DNA of 64,000 nucleotides from JAIEPT01 sp038217425 (GTDB lineage Bacteria; Planctomycetota; Planctomycetia; Gemmatales; Gemmataceae): positions 1 to 64,000 of the forward strand of contig JBBQPM010000004.1 in assembly GCA_038217425.1 (NCBI GenBank). The letters run 5' to 3'. The translations under genes and the position numbers were made by a program. Shown here one piece after another: positions 1 to 7,620 of this stretch. The notes under the pieces were generated by a model. The model was not told where the DNA came from and searched no databases. It worked only from the letters and a program-made list of their open reading frames with translations. Each line of letters begins with the position of its first letter. The stretch's first letter is position 1.

Positions 1-1048
1 CGAATTCCTCGTCCCAGAGATTCGAAACGTCGGCGGCTTCCATCTCGGCGTCGCTCATCGGACGACGCATGGCCTGGCCCAGCGTCTCGTGGGCCTCCCA
101 ACGATAGACGTCCTCGGCTACCTGGAAGAAGACCGTGCGCGAGGCGATCTTCAGCACCTTGGCCTTCAGAAAAATGTGCGTGCGATCTTCGTTGGTGACG
201 GGGAAAGTGTCGAACCCCGACTTCGCTTTGGTGAGGAGCCGCTTCTCGGGGCCGCCAAAGAGGTGGTTCTTGTACCAAGCCGTATGGGCGCCATCCACTT
301 CGTCGATCAGCGTCAGCTTGATGTAGTCGCGCGGATCGGGGCCGACGTCGACGACCGGTTCCTCGACCTTCTTCGGCTCCTCCTTCTTCACCACGGGCGG
401 CGGCTCCAACTCGCCCACGAACGGATTGCGCAGCGAGGCCAATTCGTGCGGGCGTCCCGATTCGAGAACATCGCGCTTCGTGAAATCGGGTTGATGGAGC
501 CGATCCTTCACGGGATCGAGCCAGCCCAGAATCAGCGCCTCGATCTTGAAACTCGCGTTCAACTCGCCGGCAGAGCCTCGGCTGTCCGAGCGATGGATGG
601 TGAATTCCTTGATGCGATGGGCGACGGGCGTGCTTTCGAACTTGGTGAGGAACGTCATAATCTTGGCGAAGTCGACGCTGCCGGGAAACTTGACGTTATA
701 CTCGAGTGCGGTGTGCTTGCCGAAGGCGTGCTCGACCTTGGCGGGGGGCGGCACGTTCCCCTTGATGCCGCTTTCCCTGAGCAGGACGTTCAGATAATTG
801 TGGTAGTCCAGCGGCGCGCTCTCCGGGTTGAGCGAGCGCTTCTTCCATTTCGTTTCCAGTTCTTCGCGGGCGCCCAGGACTGCGACGATCTCGTCTTGCT
901 TGAGCGACGTCTCCATGCGGAGTTTCGCGAGGGAGGCGTTGTATGTCTTCAGCGGCTTCAGGAAAAAATAGTCGACGACGAAGTACCCGCCGACGAGCAC
1001 GACGATGCCGGCGAGTCCGGTCAAAAGTTGACGTTCGCGGACGTTCAC
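1..1048 (-). CDS. gspM: GspM/PilO-like type II secretion inner-membrane protein (3' end outside window)
   Basis: This is an inner-membrane assembly protein of a type II secretion system. The frame starts at a GTG whose bases overlap the stop of the upstream gspL-like gene (GTGA), so the two are translationally coupled. About 349 codons are present before the window edge. Residues 7-27 form one membrane segment (LLTGLAGIVVLVGGYFVV). A coiled-coil-like stretch and a periplasmic domain follow, then a Pro/Glu/Lys-rich linker near residue 225 and a further C-terminal domain. The assignment rests on this topology and on being last in a gspG-H-I-J-K-L order. Sequence similarity to GspM/PilO is low in general, so the name is positional. 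The C-terminal extension makes it longer than usual GspM proteins. Confidence 0.7.
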   Translation of the reverse strand, partial: MNVRERQLLTGLAGIVVLVGGYFVVDYFFLKPLKTYNASLAKLRMETSLKQDEIVAVLGAREELETKWKKRSLNPESAPLDYHNYLNVLLRESGIKGNVPPPAKVEHAFGKHTALEYNVKFPGSVDFAKIMTFLTKFESTPVAHRIKEFTIHRSDSRGSAGELNASFKIEALILGWLDPVKDRLHQPDFTKRDVLESGRPHELASLRNPFVGELEPPPVVKKEEPKKVEEPVVDVGPDPRDYIKLTLIDEVDGAHTAWYKNHLFGGPEKRLLTKAKSGFDTFPVTNEDRTHIFLKAKVLKIASRTVFFQVAEDVYRWEAHETLGQAMRRPMSDAEMEAADVSNLWDEEF

Positions 1049-2544
1049 GATTCGCCCCCTTCCTTGACTTCTTCCTTCTTCTCTTCAATCTCGGCCGGCG
1101 GTTCGACCTTCTTGGGGACGATCAGTTCCGTGCGGTACTCGCTGGCCGGCTGTTTGGCGATGTCGAGCAGGTACTCGAACTCGCCCGATTTCTTGTCGGC
1201 CGCGTTGCGTTTGCCGGGGCTGAGCCGAAGGTGCTTGTCCGACTGAATCGACTTCTGCAAGGTCAGGAGCTCACTTTCGTGCTTGGGGGGCACCCAGCCG
1301 GAAAAGTTCATGTTGGCGACCCACTTCTCGCGCGGCTCATTCTTCTTCTTGCTTGCCTGCGCGGGGTTCAGGGTCACCTTCGCGTTGAGCTGATTGAGGT
1401 GCAGACCGACCAGGTGCGGCATGCGGGCGGCGAGGTCGTACGATTCATCCGCCCACGAAATCGACGCGTTCTCCCAGTCGCGCAGGTAGGCGATGTTCTC
1501 CAGATCTTTCTCGAGCGCCTTGTGTTCGTCGGCGAGGTTCTTCTTCATCTTTTCGAGCGTGCCGATCTCGAGGCGTTTGTTGCGCAGAACCAAAAAGCCG
1601 ACCACGCACAGCACGAGCGCCGCGGCCACGGTCAGGAATACGCCGAGGTAGGCGTACTCTTTCTTGCGTTGCCGAACGGGCCGAGGCTGTTTGGGGCGCA
1701 GCCAATTGATGGGGGGGACCGACGTACTGACCAGGTGCGCCAACCCCAGCGCGGCTGCGTAATCGTCCGAGGCGTCGCTGGCGGGTTGGCGTAGCACGCC
1801 GACCTCCGCCGCGGCGGTCTTGAGCTGCGGATCGTCGATGCCGGCCAGCGTGAGCGAGCGTACCGCGGCGCCGGCGCGCACGCCAAACAATGCCAGATTG
1901 CGGGTCACTTCACCGGCCAGCATGGCGCCGAGCGGGAGCGAGCGCGCGAGTAATAGCTTCTGACTTTCGAAGACGCAGAGTTCCGCCTGGCGTTGGCCGA
2001 TGCCGAGGCTCGCGATGGTTCCTTGCAGATCGACCTGGCCGCGCTGGAGGGCGCCGAGCCAGGCGAAGGGTCGGGCCGTCACGCCCTCGAGCTTGAGCCC
2101 GGCGCCCTGGCAAAACGCCTGCAAACTTTGCAGTAAGGATTTCTTCACCGCGAGGACGACGGCCTGCCGCGACTCGCGGCCCAGGACGCCGGGGCGCGTG
2201 ATGCAGTAATCGAGCACCTGTTCTTCGCTGCCGTCGCCCATCTCGCGAGCAGCCTGGAAACGCACGAGGGCGGGCTCTTCGTGTTCCTGAACTGGCGGAA
2301 ACTCGATGTCGCGGAGCAGCAGACGGTCGCGTCCCAGGCAGATCCAGACGCCGAGCCCGGCGGCTGCTTCCTTCTTGAGCGCCTCGCGAAACGCGCGCCC
2401 CGCCGATTCCGCCGTCGCGGCCGAGAAATCCGCGGGCGCCGTCCACGAGAATGCTTTGAGGGCGCGAACGCCCGAAGTCGAGCCGCTCGCCAGCACGACG
2501 CGCAGTGCCGGTTGATCCCAATCGATCGCCAAGAACCGAGCCAA
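1045..2544 (-). CDS. gspL: GspL/PilM-like type II secretion protein
   Basis: The 499-residue protein begins MARFLAIDWDQ, typical of the actin-like ATPase fold of PilM/GspL, which links the cytoplasmic secretion ATPase to the inner membrane. An N-terminal cytoplasmic region of about 290 residues is followed by a single membrane segment at roughly 299-320 (LGVFLTVAAALVLCVVGF). A coiled coil (LEKMKKNLADEHKALEKDLE) and a periplasmic domain ending in a Glu/Lys-rich tail come next. It lies between gspK and the gspM-like gene and overlaps the latter by 4 bp. The 56-bp gap upstream carries a single copy of the REP-like palindrome, which is odd inside an operon. The family call is good; the exact orthology (GspL versus PilM-PilN fusion) is inferred. 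Confidence 0.75.
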   Translation of the reverse strand: MARFLAIDWDQPALRVVLASGSTSGVRALKAFSWTAPADFSAATAESAGRAFREALKKEAAAGLGVWICLGRDRLLLRDIEFPPVQEHEEPALVRFQAAREMGDGSEEQVLDYCITRPGVLGRESRQAVVLAVKKSLLQSLQAFCQGAGLKLEGVTARPFAWLGALQRGQVDLQGTIASLGIGQRQAELCVFESQKLLLARSLPLGAMLAGEVTRNLALFGVRAGAAVRSLTLAGIDDPQLKTAAAEVGVLRQPASDASDDYAAALGLAHLVSTSVPPINWLRPKQPRPVRQRKKEYAYLGVFLTVAAALVLCVVGFLVLRNKRLEIGTLEKMKKNLADEHKALEKDLENIAYLRDWENASISWADESYDLAARMPHLVGLHLNQLNAKVTLNPAQASKKKNEPREKWVANMNFSGWVPPKHESELLTLQKSIQSDKHLRLSPGKRNAADKKSGEFEYLLDIAKQPASEYRTELIVPKKVEPPAEIEEKKEEVKEGGES

Positions 2545-2568
2545 GGTGACGCTCCTTTATCTGGAAAT

Positions 2569-2596
2569 CCCCAGGGATAGCCATCCCTGGGCTTTC
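2569..2596 (-). repeat. Single REP-like palindrome between gspK and gspL
   Basis: One arm of the CCCAGGGAT...ATCCCTGGG element with its CTTTC tail, unaccompanied by the inverted partner found at six other places in the window. It sits in the 56-bp gap between two genes that otherwise belong to a tightly packed operon, so it would be transcribed as a small hairpin in the mRNA. Confidence 0.85.
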
Positions 2597-2600
2597 ACGA

Positions 2601-4148
2601 TTACTTCGGGATTCGCCCCAACTCCGTCAGGTCGCGGTACAAAAGAAACCGCGGCCGGCCGTTGTTGATGTCGATTACCGCCTCGACCCGGCTGCGCGGG
2701 CCCGTGCCGTTCTCGAAAGATCCTTCCGACTGCACGCGAAATACCTGGGCGCGCGTGGTCACGTACTTTTCGATCTTCCGCAAGGTCGCCACGTTGAGCC
2801 GGGCCTCGGTGAGCAGCCAGGTCGGCGACTGGAACATCGCGCCCCCCTGGTCGGTCGCGGAGAACTTGGGCCGGGCGGCAACGATCGTCTTCGCCTCGGC
2901 TTCGCTCAAGTCGGGAATGCCCAGAAGGACTTCGAGCGGGGCAGTGTTGACGTTGATCCGGCCGGGAATGTCGGCTTCGGCGGAGAGCGAGGCGGTCTGG
3001 TACAGCTTGGGGAGAAGTTCGCGCCGCTTCCCCTCGTCATTCAGCGGACTCGCGTACAGCGTGGCCGGCTTTTTCGGGTCGGAACTCTTGACCGACACCC
3101 AGGCGTCCGTGAGGTCGAAGAACGACTTGATCTTCTGCACGGGCGATCGGCCGGGGTTGATCTGGTAGGCGCTGAGGTCGCCGGGCACGGTCCCGGCGCT
3201 CTGGGTTTTCTTCCCGCCGCCCATCAAAGCGGAGAGCGAACCGCCGAACGATTGCGTCTTGCCAGTAGCGGCGGCCGAGCCATATTGCCGATAGAGGACG
3301 ACGAACTTGGCGAGGTCTTCGCCGACGACGGGAAAGAGCGTGCCGTAGAGGGTGAGCAGGTCGCTGTTGTTGATGAAGGCGAGCTGGGTCCCTTCGACGT
3401 CGCGGTTGGATTCGTGCGAGTAGACGGTGAGGTAGTGGATCCAGCCGCGATTGCCGTTGGAATCGGACTCGGCCTCCCCGGCGTCCTTGATGTTGTTGCG
3501 ATTCAGATCGGGGCCGTAGAGAAGGTCGCGGGTGACGCCTTTCACGTACAGGAGTTCCTCGACAGAATCGAGCGGACCGTTCTTGCAGCGGTAACCCAGC
3601 TCGGAATACGCGGCATTCTCGGCGCCGCCGCCGGAGCGCGGGGTATGATCGGCGTCGATCCAGTCGGCGATGGCATTGGCGATTTCGTCGGTCATGCCGG
3701 GGAGTTTCAGGAGCGCGTCGATGAGCGTTTGGCCGGTCGGGTCGACCTTCATCAGGGTGTTGAGGTTGAGCTTGCCCCCCTCGTCCGTGACGCCGCTGCG
3801 GAACGGTTCGCCCGACGACGCGTCATCGGGGTCCAGCGGAGCGATCAGGCGAAACTTGCCGGCCACCTGGGAACCCTCTTCGCTGGAGACGGCGACGTCG
3901 CGAAACTTGTCGGGATTATGATAAGGATTGTCATTTAAGAGGTTCGTCACGTTGTCGGGCGTGCTGAGCATCATCGCTGCATAGTGGATGCCGCTCTCGG
4001 CGAAGAGCCGGGCCTGGACCGCGTTGTGGCTATTGGTCGCCGCCTTTAGCTCGGCGAGCACCGTCTCCGTGCTCTGGTAGGCGCTGAGCGACAGGATGAC
4101 CGTCACCACGAGAACGGCGAGGAGCACGACCGCTTTGCGCTTTTGCAT
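2601..4148 (-). CDS. gspK: GspK-type minor pseudopilin
   Basis: GspK is the large minor pseudopilin that caps the tip of the type II secretion pseudopilus. The 515-residue protein starts with a short basic segment and one hydrophobic helix (residues about 7-27) of pseudopilin type. Helix-hairpin-helix-like stretches follow near residues 137-165 (LLKLPGMTDEIANAIADWID) and again near 393-428 (INVNTAPLEVLLGIPDLSEAEA), both characteristic of GspK. It is longer than the enterobacterial protein (about 330 residues), with Gly/Ser-rich insertions near residues 300-330. It lies 12 bp downstream of gspJ in the same operon. Confidence 0.88.
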   Translation of the reverse strand: MQKRKAVVLLAVLVVTVILSLSAYQSTETVLAELKAATNSHNAVQARLFAESGIHYAAMMLSTPDNVTNLLNDNPYHNPDKFRDVAVSSEEGSQVAGKFRLIAPLDPDDASSGEPFRSGVTDEGGKLNLNTLMKVDPTGQTLIDALLKLPGMTDEIANAIADWIDADHTPRSGGGAENAAYSELGYRCKNGPLDSVEELLYVKGVTRDLLYGPDLNRNNIKDAGEAESDSNGNRGWIHYLTVYSHESNRDVEGTQLAFINNSDLLTLYGTLFPVVGEDLAKFVVLYRQYGSAAATGKTQSFGGSLSALMGGGKKTQSAGTVPGDLSAYQINPGRSPVQKIKSFFDLTDAWVSVKSSDPKKPATLYASPLNDEGKRRELLPKLYQTASLSAEADIPGRINVNTAPLEVLLGIPDLSEAEAKTIVAARPKFSATDQGGAMFQSPTWLLTEARLNVATLRKIEKYVTTRAQVFRVQSEGSFENGTGPRSRVEAVIDINNGRPRFLLYRDLTELGRIPK

Positions 4149-4160
4149 GGGAGGGCTCCG

Positions 4161-4952
4161 TCAGGGGATCGGAAAATTGTTGCCGCCGGGCAGGGCGATG
4201 ACCTGGCGATACGTGCGCGGCTCGCCGACTTCGCTGCGAAACGTCAGCGTCACGACGACGGCGGAGGGGGGCCCCTTGGGGAGCGTCAGCGTCTCCTCGT
4301 CGAGATCCAGGCTGCGCCAGGCGATTTCCGTCGCCCCCTGAACCCGGCCGTCGACATAGCCGAACTCCAGACCGACCACTTCCTTGGCCAGCATGTATTT
4401 CGAGCCGCTCGGAATGTTGGGGGGGACGATGTCGGCGTCGACGCTGGTGACGTGCGCCAGTTCGCGCCGCGCCAGCCCGCCCCCTTCCTCCTCGGGTAAA
4501 AGCCAATACGTGACATGCCTTAAGTCGCCGATCGGCGGCGAGGCGTTGAGCTTCACCTGGTCGCGCCCCAGCACCTCGCGCGGCATTCGGCCCGTCGTCA
4601 TCATCAGGTACGTCGCCTCCCCCTGGATGCCGACGTTGAACGCCGGCGCGTACGCTTCCGCAGGCATCGTCTCGTCCTCGGAGGCGGTCGTGGTTGTTGT
4701 CGTCGTTCCCTCGACGGCGCCCGATTCGGGGAGCAGCTTCGGATCGATCGACGCCAGGCACCCTTGTAGATCGGCCGTCATCCGCTGGAACACGGAGCGC
4801 ACGAGGGCGGCTTCCTGAATGACGCGCTGGGCCTGATCGGTCTGCTCGGTCTGCGTCTCCAGGAGCGTATAGAGCGAACCCAGGAGAATCACGCCGATCC
4901 CCAGGGCGAGGATCATTTCGAACAGGGTAAAGCCGCCGCGGCTACGACTCAT
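4161..4952 (-). CDS. gspJ: GspJ-like minor pseudopilin
   Basis: The 263-residue protein carries a classic prepilin N-terminus (SRGGFTLFEMILALGIGVILLG): a Gly before the cleaved Phe, Glu at mature position 5, then a hydrophobic helix. A prepilin peptidase would cleave it and it would join the secretion pseudopilus. The body contains a Thr-rich run (TTTTTTA near residue 85). The ATG overlaps the stop of the upstream pseudopilin gene by 4 bp (ATGA). Position between gspI-like and gspK genes supports the GspJ name; the body itself is not diagnostic. Confidence 0.78.
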   Translation of the reverse strand: MSRSRGGFTLFEMILALGIGVILLGSLYTLLETQTEQTDQAQRVIQEAALVRSVFQRMTADLQGCLASIDPKLLPESGAVEGTTTTTTTASEDETMPAEAYAPAFNVGIQGEATYLMMTTGRMPREVLGRDQVKLNASPPIGDLRHVTYWLLPEEEGGGLARRELAHVTSVDADIVPPNIPSGSKYMLAKEVVGLEFGYVDGRVQGATEIAWRSLDLDEETLTLPKGPPSAVVVTLTFRSEVGEPRTYRQVIALPGGNNFPIP

Positions 4953-5365
4953 GGGGCGCCTCCGGCGGCGAGGGCGCTGGCGTCGTGGGTGCTGCCGCGC
5001 ATGGCGGGTTCGATCATCTTTTGCCGAAGCGTGACTTTGACCTCGGGGTTATCGCCGTCGCCGTGCTGTACGGTGACCTCGACGAAATGCAACCCGAGCG
5101 CGACGTCCTCCGAAACGTCGACCTGGCAAAACCATTCCGCCGAGTCGTCCAACGGCGTCAGGCCCGCGGATTCGAACGGCACGGCGCCCGAGGCGAGTTC
5201 CGCGAGCTTGCTCTGGCAATGCAGACTCGCCTGCGTGAGCTGTTCCACCTCGAACGCGCTGCGCGTGTTGTACTCGATGAGCTGAAAGATGGCGGCCATC
5301 GACATCAAGAAGATCGCCAGCGCGATCACGACTTCGAACAGCGTCAAGCCTTTTCGCGCGTTCAC
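4949..5365 (-). CDS. gspI: GspI-like minor pseudopilin
   Basis: A 138-residue protein starting at a GTG that overlaps the stop of the upstream gene (GTGA). The N-terminus, NARKGLTLFEVVIALAIFL, is a type IV prepilin signal with cleavage after Gly and Glu at position 5. The body is a short beta-rich domain (VEVTVQHGDGDN). The GTG is preferred over upstream in-frame starts because these would overlap the preceding gene deeply and would put the prepilin signal internally. Operon order gspG-H-I-J-K supports the assignment. Confidence 0.78.
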   Translation of the reverse strand: MNARKGLTLFEVVIALAIFLMSMAAIFQLIEYNTRSAFEVEQLTQASLHCQSKLAELASGAVPFESAGLTPLDDSAEWFCQVDVSEDVALGLHFVEVTVQHGDGDNPEVKVTLRQKMIEPAMRGSTHDASALAAGGAP

Positions 5366-5868
5366 GGCTGCGCCTCCGGCAGGTTCTTTTCCAGCGACAG
5401 CGACCCCGTCAGATCGCGAATGCGGATCCGCGCCGGCGTCAGGCCCTTCACGCCGATCAAGAGTTCGCCCCCCTGACGGGCGGAACCGTCCGGCAAAAAG
5501 ACGACCACCGTCTGCCACTCCGAGCCGGGGGTCGGGTTTTCCGACGGCACCGCTTCTGTGGATTGCACGAACAAACACTGCTTGGGGAGCGTCCCTTCCG
5601 AGACGATCTGTTCTTCGGTATCGGCAGGATCGTCCGGCTCGATGCGAAATTCGCCGGTATTCTCCTTGATGGAGAAGCGATACGCCGTGCTTTCGGACAT
5701 GGCCAGCGAACGGGTTTCGGTGAGTTCCATCCAGGCTTTGCTGACGCCGACGTCGAGGTTATGGGGATCGAAGAACTCGTCGTAGATCGGAAACGCCAGG
5801 GTCGCCCCGATCACGATCAGGCTCATGACGAGGAGGATCTCCAGGAGCGTGAAGCCGTTCCGCTTCAT
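5362..5868 (-). CDS. gspH: GspH-like pseudopilin
   Basis: The 168-residue product opens MKRNGFTLLEILLVMSLIVIG, a textbook prepilin leader with very short N-terminal region, Gly-Phe cleavage site and Glu5. The mature part would be a small globular domain with several beta strands. It lies 12 bp downstream of gspG and overlaps the gspI-like start by 4 bp, so the pseudopilin genes form one transcription unit. Identification as GspH rather than another minor pseudopilin depends mainly on gene order. Confidence 0.78.
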   Translation of the reverse strand: MKRNGFTLLEILLVMSLIVIGATLAFPIYDEFFDPHNLDVGVSKAWMELTETRSLAMSESTAYRFSIKENTGEFRIEPDDPADTEEQIVSEGTLPKQCLFVQSTEAVPSENPTPGSEWQTVVVFLPDGSARQGGELLIGVKGLTPARIRIRDLTGSLSLEKNLPEAQP

Positions 5869-5880
5869 GAGGCCGTTCCG

Positions 5881-6285
5881 TTAGTTGGAGTAGGGGTCGT
5901 TCATGCCCTTGGGGGAGAGGGTGAACGTCTTCCCGGCATTATCGGTGCAATGGATGAGAATCGGATCTTGCAGCGTATCGGAACCGCTGATCGAGTAGTC
6001 GGTTCGCCACGGGCTCTGCGGGGGAACGACTTCGCCCCCCTTCCAGTCGTTGATGACGCCGGGGCTGCCCGGAACCTGGCCCTTGGCAAGTTTGTAGCGG
6101 ACGGCCATTGCGCGGATCTGGGACATCTCCTGAGCCGCCTTGGTGCGATTGCCTTCGTCGGCCTGACTGAAGTAGAACGTCGCGCTGACGCCGGCGATGG
6201 CAACGATGATGGCAACGACGATCATCATTTCCAGAAGCGTAAACGCGGCTCGCCGAAGGGAGCGAGGAGAGGTTCGAACGATCAT
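5881..6285 (-). CDS. gspG: GspG-like major pseudopilin
   Basis: The 134-residue product has a basic leader and the prepilin motif AAFTLLEMMIVVAIIVAIAG, followed by a compact domain rich in Gly, Pro and Asp that ends NDPYSN. This size and tail fit the major pseudopilin GspG, whose C-terminal domain binds calcium. The ATG at 6285 is preferred because GGAG lies eight bases upstream, while a longer in-frame reading would translate the REPIN-like repeat upstream. It is the first gene of the gspG-M operon. The promoter is probably within 6286-6380. Confidence 0.85.
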   Translation of the reverse strand: MIVRTSPRSLRRAAFTLLEMMIVVAIIVAIAGVSATFYFSQADEGNRTKAAQEMSQIRAMAVRYKLAKGQVPGSPGVINDWKGGEVVPPQSPWRTDYSISGSDTLQDPILIHCTDNAGKTFTLSPKGMNDPYSN

Positions 6286-6382
6286 GGCTATCAACTCCGG
6301 AAAACGTGAGCGACCAAGGTAGGGACCGACCCTCTTACGATAGCAGACGGGCTCATTAAAGTCCCATGAGAATACGGACGTC

Positions 6383-6480
6383 GAAAGCCCAGGGATGGCT
6401 ATCCCTGGGGGAGCGCCCGCCGCGCGGATATGGGATGCTGATCCGGGCGCGTCCCCAGGGATAGCCATCCCTGGGCTTTC
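6383..6480. repeat. REPIN-like inverted repeat, long form (98 bp)
   Basis: Two 27-bp arms, GAAAGCCCAGGGATGGCTAT... and its exact reverse complement, flank a spacer whose outer bases (gcgcccg / cgggcgc) also pair. The spacer contains GGATGCTGAT, shared with the element at 47062. It fills the gap between the ribbon-helix-helix gene and gspG. Confidence 0.92.
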
Positions 6481-6491
6481 CGCCGGCTTTC

Positions 6492-6662
6492 TTACTTCTC
6501 CTCTTCCTCCTCCGGCACTTCCTTCCGGCGTTTGCGCAGGGCTTCCTTCAGGAGGAACTCGATCTGTCCGTTGAGACTGCGCAGGTCCTGCTGCGCCCAG
6601 GCCTCGAGCGCCTCGTACAGGGCGGGATCCATCCGTAACAGGAATGATTTTCTCGGTTTCAT
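6492..6662 (-). CDS. Small ribbon-helix-helix (Arc/MetJ-type) DNA-binding protein
   Basis: A 56-residue protein, MKPRKSFLLRMDPALYEALE..., with the short strand plus two helices expected of ribbon-helix-helix repressors (RKSFLLRMDPALYEALEAWAQ, then LNGQIEFLLKEALRKR) and a Glu-rich tail. It starts 5 bp after the stop of the SPFH gene, so both are in one operon. This SPFH plus Arc-like pair recurs in many bacteria. A perfect 14-bp palindrome upstream of the SPFH gene is a plausible operator for it; autoregulation is an inference. A longer start would overlap the SPFH stop and break the motif spacing. Confidence 0.8.
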   Translation of the reverse strand: MKPRKSFLLRMDPALYEALEAWAQQDLRSLNGQIEFLLKEALRKRRKEVPEEEEEK

Positions 6663-6667
6663 GGGAT

Positions 6668-7558
6668 TTAGTTGTACAGAGTGCCCGCGTTCACCACGGG
6701 ATGGACCTCGGCTTCGCCGCACAGGACGACGAGGAGATTGCTGACCATCGCGGCTTTGCGTTCCTCGTCCAGATGCACGACGTTCTTCTCGGAAAGTTCG
6801 CGCAAGGCCATCTCGACCATGCTGACGGCGCCGTGCACGATCTTTTGGCGTGCGGAAATAATCGCCTCGGCCTGTTGACGGCGCAACATCGCCTGGGCAA
6901 TCTCGGGAGCGTAAGCGAGATGCGTCAGCCGCGCTTCGTCGACGCGCACGCCGGCCTTCGCCAGGCGATCTTGCAGCTCGTTCCGCAGCGCTTGCGAAAC
7001 CTCGTCGAGTCCGCTGCGTAGGGTGGTTTCATGAGCTTCGCCGTGGTCGTAGGCGTAGCTATTCGCAAGATGTCTCAGGGCGGATTCGCTCTGGACTTTG
7101 ACGTATTGTTCGTAGTTCTCGACGTCGAAGCTCGCCTGAGCAGTGTCCTCGATGCGCCAGACGATGACGGCGGCGATCTCGATGGGGTTGCCCTGCTTGT
7201 CGTTGACTTTGAGTTTGCTGCTTTCGAAGTTGCGGGCGCGGAGGGAAAGTTTGACTTTGGTGTAGAACGGGTTCGCCCACCAGAAGCCGCTGTCGCGGGC
7301 GGTGCCGACGTAAGAACCGAAGAGGTTGATGAGGCACGCTTCGTTGGGTTGCAGCGTCAGATGGCCGTTAAGGGAAATGAGCGTGCCGATAAAAAGGACG
7401 ATGCCGGTGACGATGAGCAGGCCGGCCGCGACGTCCTGGTTATTCGCGGCAAAGCCGATGCCTGCGAAGAACAGCACCGGACCGAGCAGCAGACAGACGA
7501 GATTGACCGCCAACATGCCCCAGCCGGTGGACAGCGCGATCGTTCGTTCCTGACTCAT
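6668..7558 (-). CDS. SPFH/Band 7 domain membrane protein
   Basis: The 296-residue protein has two N-terminal membrane segments (about residues 16-37 and 44-63). A complete SPFH/Band 7 domain (prohibitin/stomatin/HflK superfamily) follows, with FGSYVGTARDSGFWWANPF and IVWRIEDTAQASFDVENYE. A helical C-terminal segment contains AEAIISARQKIVHGAV. Such proteins oligomerise on the cytoplasmic membrane and organise microdomains or proteases. The following gene is a ribbon-helix-helix protein 5 bp downstream. No specific substrate can be read from the sequence. Confidence 0.88.
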   Translation of the reverse strand: MSQERTIALSTGWGMLAVNLVCLLLGPVLFFAGIGFAANNQDVAAGLLIVTGIVLFIGTLISLNGHLTLQPNEACLINLFGSYVGTARDSGFWWANPFYTKVKLSLRARNFESSKLKVNDKQGNPIEIAAVIVWRIEDTAQASFDVENYEQYVKVQSESALRHLANSYAYDHGEAHETTLRSGLDEVSQALRNELQDRLAKAGVRVDEARLTHLAYAPEIAQAMLRRQQAEAIISARQKIVHGAVSMVEMALRELSEKNVVHLDEERKAAMVSNLLVVLCGEAEVHPVVNAGTLYN

Positions 7559-7593
7559 AAACCCTCCGAAAGTAGAGATTGGGTCGATGCCAA

Positions 7594-7607
7594 TGTGATA
7601 TCACATC
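7594..7607. promoter_or_regulatory. Perfect 14-bp palindrome upstream of the SPFH/RHH operon
   Basis: ATGTGATATCACAT reads the same on both strands and lies 36 bp upstream of the SPFH start. A second GATATC follows at 7609, so GATATC half-sites recur 11 bp apart. This spacing suits a dimeric or tetrameric ribbon-helix-helix repressor, which the operon itself encodes. Operator function is an inference. Confidence 0.45.
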
Positions 7608-7620
7608 GATATCGTCCCTG

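Noticed and set aside
89..1246. Long open frame on the plus strand opposite gspM/gspL
   Set aside because: Antisense to a coherent type II secretion operon; the protein has no signal, domain or ribosome site and reflects high GC content.
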